Source: Endozoicomonas sp. G2_2
Lineage (GTDB): Bacteria; Pseudomonadota; Gammaproteobacteria; Nevskiales; Salinisphaeraceae
Assembly (NCBI RefSeq): GCF_017744135.1
Contig: NZ_JAGHQU010000007.1
Location: forward strand, 62,001-126,000
Reading direction: 5' to 3'
DNA: 64,000 bases
Position 1 is the stretch's first letter; each line of letters begins with the position of its first letter. The position numbers and the translations under genes were made by a program. The notes beneath the pieces were generated by a model. It had not been told where the DNA came from and ran no database searches. It was given only the letters and a program-made list of their open reading frames with translations. Shown piece after piece: positions 6,605-13,931 of the stretch.

Positions 6605-7966
6605 TCAGTGCTTGTAGTCGGCGGGGTCGATCTCGTGCCGGTTGAGCAGCTTGTAGAACTCGGTTCGGTTGCGCTTGGCCAGGCGTGCGCTGCGGGCGAC
6701 GTTGCCTTCCGATATGCGCAGCAGCTGAATCAGGTAGTCACGCACGAAAGCATCGCGTGCCTCGGCCAGCGGTTGCAGCGTCGGGGTCTTGGTGCCCGGC
6801 CGGTCGCCGTGGCCCGCCAGTGCCTTGTCGACCGCCTGCGGAGAAATGACGTGTCCCCGCGTGAGCGCGACGTTCTGCTCGACCACGTTGGACAGCTGGC
6901 GGATATTGCCGGGCCAGTGATGCTGGCACAGCCGTTCCATGGCATCCGGCGAATAGACGCGTGCCCTGCGGCTGCTGCGCCGTGCGATGCCGTCCAGAAA
7001 ATGACGTGCCAGCGGGGCGATGTCTTCCGGGCGTTCGCGCAGGCTGGGCAGGGCGAGCGTGACCACGGCGAGGCGGTAATACAGATCCTCGCGAAACTGT
7101 TGTGCGTCGATGGCCTGCGAGAGGTTGCGATGGGTGGCCGATATGACCCGCACGTTCACCGGCAGCGAGCGTTGCGAACCCACGGGCCGGACTTCGCGTT
7201 CCTGAAGCACACGCAGCAGTTTCACCTGCAGTGCGAGTGGCATGTCGCCGATTTCGTCGAGAAATACGGTACCGCCCTCGGCGCTGCGAAACAGGCCCTG
7301 TTGCGCCTGCTTGGCATCGGTGAACGCACCTTTCTCGTGGCCGAACAGCTCGGATTCGAGCAGCTGCTCGGGCATGGCGCCGCAGTTGATGGCCACGAAT
7401 GCATGGCCTGCGCGCGGGCTCGCGTCGTGTAGTGCGCGGGCCAGCACTTCCTTGCCGGTGCCGGACTCGCCGGTGATCAGCACGCTGGTTTCGGTCTCCG
7501 CCACCAGCCGCGCTTCTTCGAGCAGGCGGTGCATGAGCGGCGAACGGGTGACGATGCGCGAGCGCCAGACTTCGCGCCAGTCGCCTCCGGCCACGCCGGC
7601 CTGTTCGAGAGCCTGATCCACCCGTGCGAGCAACACGTCCTTGTCGACCGGCTTGGAGAGAAAATCCAGCGCGCCACGCTGCGTGGCGGTGACCGCTTCG
7701 GGAATCGTGCCGTGGGCGGTAAGCAGGATCACGGGCAGGGTAGGACGCTCGTGGCTCAGTCGTTGCAGCAGGTCGATGCCGTCCATGCCGTCCATGCGCA
7801 GATCGGTGATCACGCATTCCGCGTCGTAGCTGTCCAGCGCGCGCAGCGCCGCCGCACCGCTCTCGGCCGACTCGACCTCGTGGCCGGCGCCCTCCAGGCG
7901 CAGGGCGAGCAATCGTCTGAGGCTCGGGTCATCATCGACGAGCAGAATCTTGCCTTGGCGCGCCAT
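6605..7966 (-). CDS. glrR: Sigma-54-dependent response regulator GlrR (QseF)
   Basis: Partner of the kinase GlrK. It activates sigma-54 promoters; in enterobacteria the best-known target is the sRNA glmY. The 453 residues show a receiver domain (acidic pocket D11/D12, phosphoacceptor D55, K105) and an AAA+ domain with Walker A GESGTGKE at 166-173. The sigma-54 contact loop GAFTDA at 213-218 has Asp where the canonical loop has Gly. A C-terminal helix-turn-helix ends ARLAKRNRTEFYKLLNRHEID, close to GlrR. It is last in the glrK-lipoprotein-glrR operon, 5 bp after the lipoprotein gene, and is followed by the terminator at 6523-6550. glnB, found next in enterics, is absent. Confidence 0.92.
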   Translation of the reverse strand: MARQGKILLVDDDPSLRRLLALRLEGAGHEVESAESGAAALRALDSYDAECVITDLRMDGMDGIDLLQRLSHERPTLPVILLTAHGTIPEAVTATQRGALDFLSKPVDKDVLLARVDQALEQAGVAGGDWREVWRSRIVTRSPLMHRLLEEARLVAETETSVLITGESGTGKEVLARALHDASPRAGHAFVAINCGAMPEQLLESELFGHEKGAFTDAKQAQQGLFRSAEGGTVFLDEIGDMPLALQVKLLRVLQEREVRPVGSQRSLPVNVRVISATHRNLSQAIDAQQFREDLYYRLAVVTLALPSLRERPEDIAPLARHFLDGIARRSSRRARVYSPDAMERLCQHHWPGNIRQLSNVVEQNVALTRGHVISPQAVDKALAGHGDRPGTKTPTLQPLAEARDAFVRDYLIQLLRISEGNVARSARLAKRNRTEFYKLLNRHEIDPADYKH

Positions 7967-7971
7967 GGCGG

Positions 7972-8604
7972 TCAGGAGCCGGATTCGCTGAGCCGATCCT
8001 CGATATCCGCCAGCTCGCGCAGTTTGCGATGGGCTTCGTCGAGCTCTCTCTCGAGTGCGCGCACGCGTTCGGTTTCGCCGCCGGCCGGGCGGGCCGCGCG
8101 TTGCGTGGCCGACGGTGTGTCGCGGCGGGCGATCTGCGGCGTCGCAGGCGTATCGGGATGGCGCGTGAGCTCGGTATACAGACGCGCGAACTCACTCAGA
8201 TACTGGCGCGCTGCCGGGCTCCACTGCGCGTCGTCGGCGTCGAGCGCGCGCTGCGCATAGCGTGCGGCTTCGTCCGGCGTGTAGCGGCGCTGGCCCGGGG
8301 TGCCAAAAGCCAGGGCCAGGCGGGCATAGCTCAATGCGCCCGGTGAGGCGCTGGCCTGCGCACGGGCCTGGCCGACTGCCTCGGCGCGGGCCTCCGGCGT
8401 GGCGTCGTCCAGGCGTGCGGCGTACTCGAGCAGGTCGAGCACCGGATCGCGCGCCGGCGTGATCGAGGCCGCGGGCGAGGACTCGATCCGGTCGGCCTGA
8501 GCGGCCTTCGCGTGCCGGGGCGAGTTCGCGCAGCCCGCAGCGATCGTGCCCGCGAGCGCGACGGCCAGGGCCAGGCTCAGGCGTGTCGGGTGATCAAAGC
8601 GCAT
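7972..8604 (-). CDS. qseG: QseG-like outer-membrane lipoprotein of the glr operon
   Basis: A 210-residue lipoprotein between the kinase and regulator genes, the place of QseG (YfhG) in enterobacteria, where it contacts the sensor kinase. The N terminus MRFDHPTRLSLALAVALAGTIAAGC has a signal peptide and lipobox (AAGC, Cys25). A helical region with YARLALAFGTPGQRRYTPDEAARYA follows, typical of this family. A charged C-terminal coiled-coil (RVRALERELDEAHRKLRELADIEDRL) ends it. It overlaps the glrK end by 11 bp and glrR follows 5 bp later, so translation is coupled. A longer in-frame ORF upstream lies inside glrK and is not used. Confidence 0.82.
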   Translation of the reverse strand: MRFDHPTRLSLALAVALAGTIAAGCANSPRHAKAAQADRIESSPAASITPARDPVLDLLEYAARLDDATPEARAEAVGQARAQASASPGALSYARLALAFGTPGQRRYTPDEAARYAQRALDADDAQWSPAARQYLSEFARLYTELTRHPDTPATPQIARRDTPSATQRAARPAGGETERVRALERELDEAHRKLRELADIEDRLSESGS

Positions 8605-10093
8605 GACGATCCGGTATCTCGACGCTGAATTGCGCGCCGCCGCCCGGCGCGTCGTCGACGTCGATACGGCCGCCGTGGGCCTGGACGCATTCGCGCACCA
8701 CCGACAACCCAATGCCCGTGCCGCGCAGCGCGCCCTGGGCGCTCGCCTGGGTGGTGGCGCTCTGGTAGAAGGCGTCGAATATCGCTGCGCGCTCGGCCAC
8801 GGGCACGCCGGGGCCCTGGTCGCAGACACGCACGAGCGTGGCCTGCGCCAGGCGCCCGGCTTCGAGCGCGACGGTGGAACCCGCCGGCGCGAACTTCACC
8901 GCGTTCGCGAGCAGATTGTCGATGATCAGATGCATACGGTCCCGGTCGGCCGTGACGTGTATCGGCTGGCCCGGCGTCGTGACGTCGAGCTTCTTCCCCT
9001 CGATCGTGAGCCGCTGCCGGGCCACGATCGCCTCGAAAAGCGCGTTCAGATCGAAGCGCTCATATTCGAGTTTAGCGTGTTGTTGCTGCCAGGCTGCAAA
9101 GTCGAGCAGGTTGTCGATGAGCTTGGCCAGCTCGAGGCTGTTCTGCTGCAGTATTTCCGCGACATCCGCCTGTGCGCTCGTGAGTTCCCCGACCGTGCCA
9201 TCGCGCAACAGTTCCGCGCCCTCGCGGATGCTCGCCAGCGGCGTCTTGAGCTCGTGCGACATGTGGCGGATGAACTGCTGCTTTTCGTTTTCCAGGGTCG
9301 CCAGGCGCCGGCGCATCCAGTCGAGGCGCGCCCCGAGCGCGTCGAGTTCGGCGGTTGGCGCGAACACCCGGATCTGCTGCGAGAAGTCGCCATCGCCCAG
9401 CCGGGTGACCGCGCCCGAGATCTGGCGCAACGGGCGCGATATGACGGCCACGAAGAAGGCGGTCAGCGCCAGTACGCCCGGAATGAGCGCGAAAACGCAC
9501 AGCAGCAGAAAGGTGCGCGCGTCGGCGGCGGTGGCCTGCAGGCGGGCGAGTTCGCGGTCGATGAACAGGTTGCCCTGGTCGGTGATCAGATCGGTTTCGC
9601 GCTGCATCTTGCCGATCTCGCCGATCAGCCCGCCGACCTCTCCCGGCTGCGCCGACGCAAGCTGCCGGGACAGCGTGCGCGCCTCACGGCGCAGGGCGTC
9701 GAGGTTCCAGTCGGGCAGCGTGTCGAGCTGCAGCCCGCCGAGCGCATCGAGCATCGCGTCGAACTCCCGGGTCTGGCGTTCGAAGCGGTCGATCAGCTCC
9801 TCGCTTTCGAGCACGCCGTACTGACGGGCGCTGCGTTCCATGCCGATCAGCAGGGTGCTCAGCCGCTTGCTGTAGCGGGTGACCTCCACGCCCTGCAGCA
9901 CGAGGCGTTCGCTCTGGTCGGTAAGCCGATCCACGTACAGCACGCCGAACACGATGGCCACGATCAACGGCAGCGCGACCAGGCCGAAGCTGGTCAGCAG
10001 CAGGCCCGTGATCGAGCGGGGCCGGATGAACAGCCCGCGGCGTGGATTTTGAGCGCGGCCGGCGTCGGGGCCAGCGACAGCAGGTCGTGACAT
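8594..10093 (-). CDS. glrK: Sensor histidine kinase GlrK (QseE)
   Basis: Inner-membrane sensor kinase phosphorylating GlrR. The 499 residues show a TM helix at about 31-52 (LLLTSFGLVALPLIVAIVFGVLY), a helical periplasmic domain of about 140 residues, and a second TM near 195-215 (FLLLCVFALIPGVLALTAFFVAV). A HAMP linker (ISRPLRQISGAVTRLGDGDF), an H-box with the phosphorylated His (HMSHELKTPLASI), an N-box (DNLLANAVKFAP) and G-boxes (DQGPGVP, GTGIGLSVV) follow. The start MSRPAVAGPD was preferred over an upstream in-frame ATG at 10177 that adds 28 atypical residues. It is divergent from pmbA across 96 bp, with no sigma-54 promoter or TGTC-N10-GACA site visible there. Confidence 0.9.
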   Translation of the reverse strand: MSRPAVAGPDAGRAQNPRRGLFIRPRSITGLLLTSFGLVALPLIVAIVFGVLYVDRLTDQSERLVLQGVEVTRYSKRLSTLLIGMERSARQYGVLESEELIDRFERQTREFDAMLDALGGLQLDTLPDWNLDALRREARTLSRQLASAQPGEVGGLIGEIGKMQRETDLITDQGNLFIDRELARLQATAADARTFLLLCVFALIPGVLALTAFFVAVISRPLRQISGAVTRLGDGDFSQQIRVFAPTAELDALGARLDWMRRRLATLENEKQQFIRHMSHELKTPLASIREGAELLRDGTVGELTSAQADVAEILQQNSLELAKLIDNLLDFAAWQQQHAKLEYERFDLNALFEAIVARQRLTIEGKKLDVTTPGQPIHVTADRDRMHLIIDNLLANAVKFAPAGSTVALEAGRLAQATLVRVCDQGPGVPVAERAAIFDAFYQSATTQASAQGALRGTGIGLSVVRECVQAHGGRIDVDDAPGGGAQFSVEIPDRHAL

Positions 10094-10189
10094 GGCGCCT
10101 AGCATACCGTGACCGCTGCCATACGTTGCGTGTGCCAAGCCCGCGGCGCTAGTGTTCGCGCCATACTTTCTCGTCAAAGAGACGCCTGC

Positions 10190-11563
10190 ATGGCCAAGCG
10201 CCAGGATATCGAAACCACATCGGCCGCCGACGATCGCAGTCTGCCCGAGCTGGACTGGCTCAAGGATCGCGCCGGCGAACTGCTGGCGCAGGCGAAATCG
10301 GGCGGTGCGGACGAGGCCGAAGTTGCGCTATCGGCCTCGCGCGCGCTGTCCGTGAGCGCGCGGGCCCGCCAGCGCGAGTCGATCGAACACGAAGGCGATC
10401 GCAACGCCAGCATTACGGTGTATTGCGACAAGCGTAGCGGCAGCGCCTCGACCACCGATCTCACGCCCGACGGGCTGCAGGCCGCGCTCACACAGGCACT
10501 CACGGTCGCTCGTTTTACCGAGGCCGATGCCTTTGCCGGGCTTGCCGACGCCGAGCAGATGGCCGATGGCTGGCCCGATCTGTCGCTGTTTCATCCCTGG
10601 GGGCTGAGCGCGAATGGCGCGCTCGAGATGGCGCTCGCTCTGGAGGCGGCTGCGCTCGACCACGATCCGCGCATTGTCCAGACCGAAGGTGCGACGGTGG
10701 CCAGTCAGGACGGCGTGAGCGTGTACGGCAATAGCCACGGCTTCATCGCCGGCGAGCGTGCCAGTCGGCAGGCGATCAGCTGTCAGCCGCTGGCCAGTGC
10801 CGGCAGCGGTATGCAGCGCGAGATCGCTTTCTCGCAGGCACGCCATGCCGATGACCTCGAGGATGTCGCCGCCATCGGCCGCCTCGGCGCCGAGCGGGCG
10901 CTGGCCCGACTGGGGGCGAAAACGCCGCCGACCACCACCGCGCCGGTGCTGTTCACGCCGCGCGTGGCGCGGAGCCTCTGGAGTCACCTGATCGGTGCGA
11001 TCAGCGGCGGCACGCTCTATCGCAACGCCAGTTTCCTCAAGGATCGGATCGACGAGACGATCGCCGTCGACCGGCTCACGCTCACCCAGCATCCCCACCG
11101 TCCACGCGGGCTGGCCAGTGCCGGTTTCGACGGCGACGGTGTAGCCACCGCCGAGCGCACGCTTGTCGAGGCCGGCGTGCTGCGCGGTTATCTGCTTTCG
11201 GCGTATACCGCCCGCCGCCTGGGTCTGACGAGTACCGGCAATGCGGGCGGCGTATTCAATCTCGACGTCGCACCGGGCGTCGACGATTTCGATGCGCTGG
11301 TGGCCGGCATGGGTCGCGGTCTGGTGGTGACCGAACTGATGGGCCAGGGCGTGAATCTGGTCAACGGCGACTATTCCCGCGGTGCGGCAGGTTTCTGGGT
11401 CGAGAACGGCGAGATCGCTTACCCGGTCGAGAACGCCACGATCGCCGGCAATCTTGCCGATATGTATCGCAATATCGAGGCGTTTGGCAGTGATGTGGAA
11501 CGCGGTAGCGCGCTGCGTACGCCGTCGGTTCTGGTGGGGGCGATGACGATTGCGGGTAGTTAA
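10190..11563 (+). CDS. pmbA: Metalloprotease-related protein PmbA (TldE)
   Basis: Subunit of the TldD/TldE protease that degrades unfolded or modified peptides; in enterobacteria it matures microcin B17 and acts on the CcdA antitoxin. The 457 residues follow the family: N-terminal domain with ALSVSARARQRESIEHEGDRN, and C-terminal beta domain with GLASAGFDGDGV, TGNAGGVFN, GLVVTELMGQGVN and the ending TPSVLVGAMTIAGS. PmbA lacks the HExxxH zinc motif carried by TldD, and none is seen. The start MAKRQDIE has AAAGAG just upstream. It is alone on the plus strand and converges on mgtE across a 920-bp gene-free stretch. tldD is not in this window. Confidence 0.92.
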   Translation: MAKRQDIETTSAADDRSLPELDWLKDRAGELLAQAKSGGADEAEVALSASRALSVSARARQRESIEHEGDRNASITVYCDKRSGSASTTDLTPDGLQAALTQALTVARFTEADAFAGLADAEQMADGWPDLSLFHPWGLSANGALEMALALEAAALDHDPRIVQTEGATVASQDGVSVYGNSHGFIAGERASRQAISCQPLASAGSGMQREIAFSQARHADDLEDVAAIGRLGAERALARLGAKTPPTTTAPVLFTPRVARSLWSHLIGAISGGTLYRNASFLKDRIDETIAVDRLTLTQHPHRPRGLASAGFDGDGVATAERTLVEAGVLRGYLLSAYTARRLGLTSTGNAGGVFNLDVAPGVDDFDALVAGMGRGLVVTELMGQGVNLVNGDYSRGAAGFWVENGEIAYPVENATIAGNLADMYRNIEAFGSDVERGSALRTPSVLVGAMTIAGS

Positions 11564-11694
11564 TGTTTAGCGCTTGAGGCTTGCCTTGCGCCAGTGGATT
11601 TGAGTCGTTGATTCAAGAGGCTTTCGGTACTGGCTACGCGTTTTGCGCACTCGCGAGTTTGTCGTTTCTTTTGTTTCGCACTGCTGTGCGACTC

Positions 11695-11722
11695 ACTTTC
11701 TTTTGCTTGTCCAAAAGAAAGT
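11695..11722. repeat. 11-bp hairpin of the left arm
   Basis: ACTTTCTTTTG at 11695-11705 and CAAAAGAAAGT at 11712-11722 pair perfectly around the loop CTTGTC. The right arm has the same hairpin with two compensated base-pair changes. Confidence 0.85.
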
Positions 11723-11753
11723 AAGCAAAGGAAAAGGACACCCGGGCACAGCG

Positions 11754-11770
11754 CCGGCGCAAAGCGCCGG
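11754..11770. repeat. GC hairpin of the left arm
   Basis: CCGGCGC-AAA-GCGCCGG. Its right-arm counterpart lies at 12184-12200 with the outer C-G pair replaced by T-A. The same stem sequence recurs at 11849-11865. Confidence 0.8.
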
Positions 11771-11778
11771 TTCACTCC

Positions 11779-11887
11779 GACACGCAGCGGCGACGGGATG
11801 CGTACAGAACTCGGATCGCTTTGGCGATCCTCAGACATGCTGTACGCACCGGCGCAGTGCGCCGGACACCCGTCGCCACTCCGTGTC
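11779..11887. other. Five-helix multibranch fold inside the element
   Basis: Nested perfect pairings: GACACG 11779-11784 with CGTGTC 11882-11887; GGCGACGGG 11789-11797 with CCCGTCGCC 11869-11877; GCGTACAG 11800-11807 with CTGTACGC 11840-11847; GGATCGC 11813-11819 with GCGATCC 11824-11830; CCGGCGC 11849-11855 with GCGCCGG 11859-11865. Together they make an RNA-like junction of 109 nt. Confidence 0.7.
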
Positions 11888-11955
11888 TCCGTCGCCGTGC
11901 AACGGGCTGGAATACAGAAACAAAGCGCGCGGCAAGAGTCGCCTTTGCCGTGTTA

Positions 11956-11996
11956 GCCGAAATCCAACACGCGACTTGGTTCTCGTTGGATTCGGC
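11956..11996. repeat. Central hairpin between the two arms
   Basis: GCCGA-A-ATCCAAC at 11956-11968 pairs with GTTGGAT-TCGGC at 11985-11996, a 12-bp stem with one bulged A, near the middle of the element. Confidence 0.7.
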
Positions 11997-12091
11997 GGAT
12001 GCGCAGGCGGACGTGAAGGAACGCGACCTTGAGCGAGCGACAGCGAGCTTGTCTGTATTGGGTCCCCTTGGGCGCAGCGCCGAGCAGTGGA

Positions 12092-12167
12092 GGCCGAAAG
12101 AGAAAAAGACAGACGGATGTCTGAGTCGCGCGCAGCGCGGCGAGTTTCCGGCTGTCCTCTTTCGGCC
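12092..12167. repeat. 11-bp long-range stem in the right half
   Basis: GGCCGAAAGAG at 12092-12102 pairs perfectly with CTCTTTCGGCC at 12157-12167. It encloses CAGAC-GGAT-GTCTG at 12110-12123 and a GC hairpin near 12127-12142. Confidence 0.7.
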
Positions 12168-12229
12168 GGAGCCGCGCAGGGCATCGGCGCGAAGCGCCGA
12201 CGCAAGACAGGGCGTCTTTTGTTTTGGCT

Positions 12230-12257
12230 ACTTTTATTTGGGCGAGCAAATAAAAGT
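12230..12257. repeat. 11-bp hairpin of the right arm
   Basis: ACTTTTATTTG at 12230-12240 and CAAATAAAAGT at 12247-12257 pair perfectly around the loop GGCGAG. It is the counterpart of the left-arm hairpin at 11695-11722. Confidence 0.85.
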
Positions 12258-12483
12258 GGCTCGCACAGCAGTGCGAAACCCCAAGCCAAAACTCATCCGC
12301 GCCGTTGATTCACAACCCACGATTCTAAACCGCCATTGACCCCTCGTCGGCTGAAGTCGAGCGTGGCTTATTGTTTTCTGCACAAAAGCGCGATACATCG
12401 AGCCGGCCCGGCCTCGTCCGTTCACTCAAATGGCATCGCTCGGTGAGCGGCGACATCAAGGCGAATAGGTCGCGCCCTCGCCA

Positions 12484-13848
12484 TCAGCGCAGCAGAAAGA
12501 GTGTCCCGAGTCCGAGGAAAGCCCCGAACCCGATGACGTCGGTAATGGTCGTCAGCACCACCGAGCCGGCGAGCGCCGGATCGATTCCCATCTTCTTCAT
12601 CGCCAGTGGGATTGCCACGCCCGCGATGGCGGCGCCGATCTGATTGACCACGAGTGCGGCGGCGATGATCACGCCCAGGGTCGGGTTGCCGAACCAGACC
12701 TGCGCCACCACGCCGACCACGACCCCCCAGAGCACGCCGTTGATGACGGCCACCGCCAGTTCCTTGATCAACAGCGTCTTGGCGTTGCCGAAACCGATCT
12801 GGCCGAGCGACAGGCCGCGAATCATCAGGGTGAGCGTTTGCGAACCGCCGATGCCGCCCATGCTCGCCACGATGGGCATCAGCACGGCGAGGGCAACCAC
12901 CTGGGACAGTGTGGCCTCGAACAGGCCGACGACCTGTGCCGCCAGAAAGGCGGTGAGCAGATTCGCGCCCAGCCAGGTTGCACGGCGGCGCGCGCTACGC
13001 GCGATGGGCGCGAACACGTCTTCCTCCTCGTCGAGACCGGCCATGCTCATGATCGAGTGCTCGGCTTCGTCGCGGATCACGTCCACCACGTCGTCGATGG
13101 TGATACGCCCGACGAGCTTTTCGTTCTCGTCGACGACCGGCGCCGAGATCAGGTCGAGGTCCTGAAAGCGCTTGGCGACCTGGGCCGCGGCCATGTCCAC
13201 GGGCAGCGCCTCGAGGTCGGTGTTCATGACCTCGGATACGTCGCGCTCGGGGTCGAGCGTGACCAGCTTGGCCAGCGAGAGCATGCCCAGATACCGCCCG
13301 TAGCGCGAAACCACGAACAGCGATTCGGTATCGTCGGGCAGCGTGCCGCGTTGTTGCAGATATCGGCTGACCACGTCGAGCGACACGTCCGGACGCACCG
13401 TGATCGTGTCGTTGTTCATCAGGCCGCCGGCGGAATCCGACGGATAGGACAGCACGGCCTCGAGACGTTCGCGGTTGTCGACGTCCATCGAGTGCAGCAC
13501 TTCGCGCGTGACCTGCTCGGGCAGATCCTCGATGAGATCGGCGAGGTCGTCGATCGGCATGCCCTCGGTGGCGGCCAGCAGGACTTCGTCGTCGAGGGCG
13601 TCGATCAGCTCGGCACGCACTTCGTCGTTGACGTGCAGCAGCGTCTCGCCGTGATCGTCCTCGGGGACCAGACGCCAGACGAGCTCTCGCTTGGTCCGCG
13701 GGATCGATTCGAGAAGCAGGCCGATCTCGGCCGGATGCAGCGAATGCAGCAGCGGCTTGAGCCGGCGCATGCGCCCGGATTCCAGCGCCTCGTTGAGATG
13801 CGCGAGCCGCGATTCCATCTGATCTTCAGTGGTCTTGGCGTCGCTCAT
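12484..13848 (-). CDS. mgtE: Magnesium transporter MgtE
   Basis: Mg2+ channel/transporter of the inner membrane, gated by its cytoplasmic domains. The 454 residues show the N domain (helical superhelix, 1-135), two CBS domains (about 135-265, with SAGGLMNNDTITV, VVSRYGRYLGMLSL and ISAPVVDENEKLVGRITIDDVVDVI), the plug helix and five TM helices (about 290-450). Conserved MPIVASMGGIGGSQT and the ion-pathway segment SVVLTTITDVIGF are present. It is the last gene of the long minus-strand run, 83 bp after ptsI, and converges on pmbA. Placement after ptsI suggests co-transcription with the PTS genes. Confidence 0.94.
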   Translation of the reverse strand: MSDAKTTEDQMESRLAHLNEALESGRMRRLKPLLHSLHPAEIGLLLESIPRTKRELVWRLVPEDDHGETLLHVNDEVRAELIDALDDEVLLAATEGMPIDDLADLIEDLPEQVTREVLHSMDVDNRERLEAVLSYPSDSAGGLMNNDTITVRPDVSLDVVSRYLQQRGTLPDDTESLFVVSRYGRYLGMLSLAKLVTLDPERDVSEVMNTDLEALPVDMAAAQVAKRFQDLDLISAPVVDENEKLVGRITIDDVVDVIRDEAEHSIMSMAGLDEEEDVFAPIARSARRRATWLGANLLTAFLAAQVVGLFEATLSQVVALAVLMPIVASMGGIGGSQTLTLMIRGLSLGQIGFGNAKTLLIKELAVAVINGVLWGVVVGVVAQVWFGNPTLGVIIAAALVVNQIGAAIAGVAIPLAMKKMGIDPALAGSVVLTTITDVIGFGAFLGLGTLFLLR

Positions 13849-13931
13849 GGGGGCGCGGTATCCAGGCAGGGAGGTGGCCTCTAGAAAATAGCAGAAAAAT
13901 CCGGATTTTCCTGCGTTTTCTTAACGAATTG

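Larger units (their letters stand above)
11673..12279. repeat. Inverted-arm structured element, about 607 bp
   Basis: The outer ends are a perfect 19-bp inverted repeat, GTTTCGCACTGCTGTGCGA at 11673-11691 and its complement at 12261-12279. The likeness continues inward for about 70 bp per arm (11673-11743 and 12210-12279) and more loosely beyond. Each arm carries the same modules in order: a hairpin TCGCAC-N4-GTGCGA, an 11-bp hairpin with a 6-nt loop, an A/G-rich linker, and a 7-bp hairpin on GGCGC. Differences in the stems come as matched pairs, so pairing is kept. It may be a structured RNA pair or a non-autonomous mobile repeat. No transposase is present. Confidence 0.75.
11564..12483. other. 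920-bp gene-free convergent region holding a structured element
   Basis: It separates the convergent pmbA and mgtE genes. Bases 11673-12279 form an element with two inverted arms and many perfect hairpins. The flanks (11564-11672 and 12280-12483) show no gene or terminator I can defend. Open frames of up to 172 codons cross it on both strands, but they run through the hairpins, have no ribosome sites and resemble no protein family, so I leave them out. Confidence 0.8.

Noticed and set aside
8603-10090. A 495-codon plus-strand frame opposite glrK
   Set aside because: glrK shows every histidine-kinase motif on the other strand; the frame is a codon-bias shadow.
10094-10189. Sigma-54 promoter or GlrR site before glrK
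   Set aside because: GGCAC on the minus strand is not followed by TTGC at the right distance, and there is no TGTC-N10-GACA.
11673-12279. Insertion sequence
   Set aside because: It has inverted ends but no transposase, and the ends are themselves hairpins; a small non-autonomous element remains possible.
11821-12339. A 172-codon plus-strand frame and other frames in the structured element
   Set aside because: They run through perfect hairpins, lack ribosome sites and have Arg/Ala/Ser-rich composition typical of non-coding GC-rich DNA.
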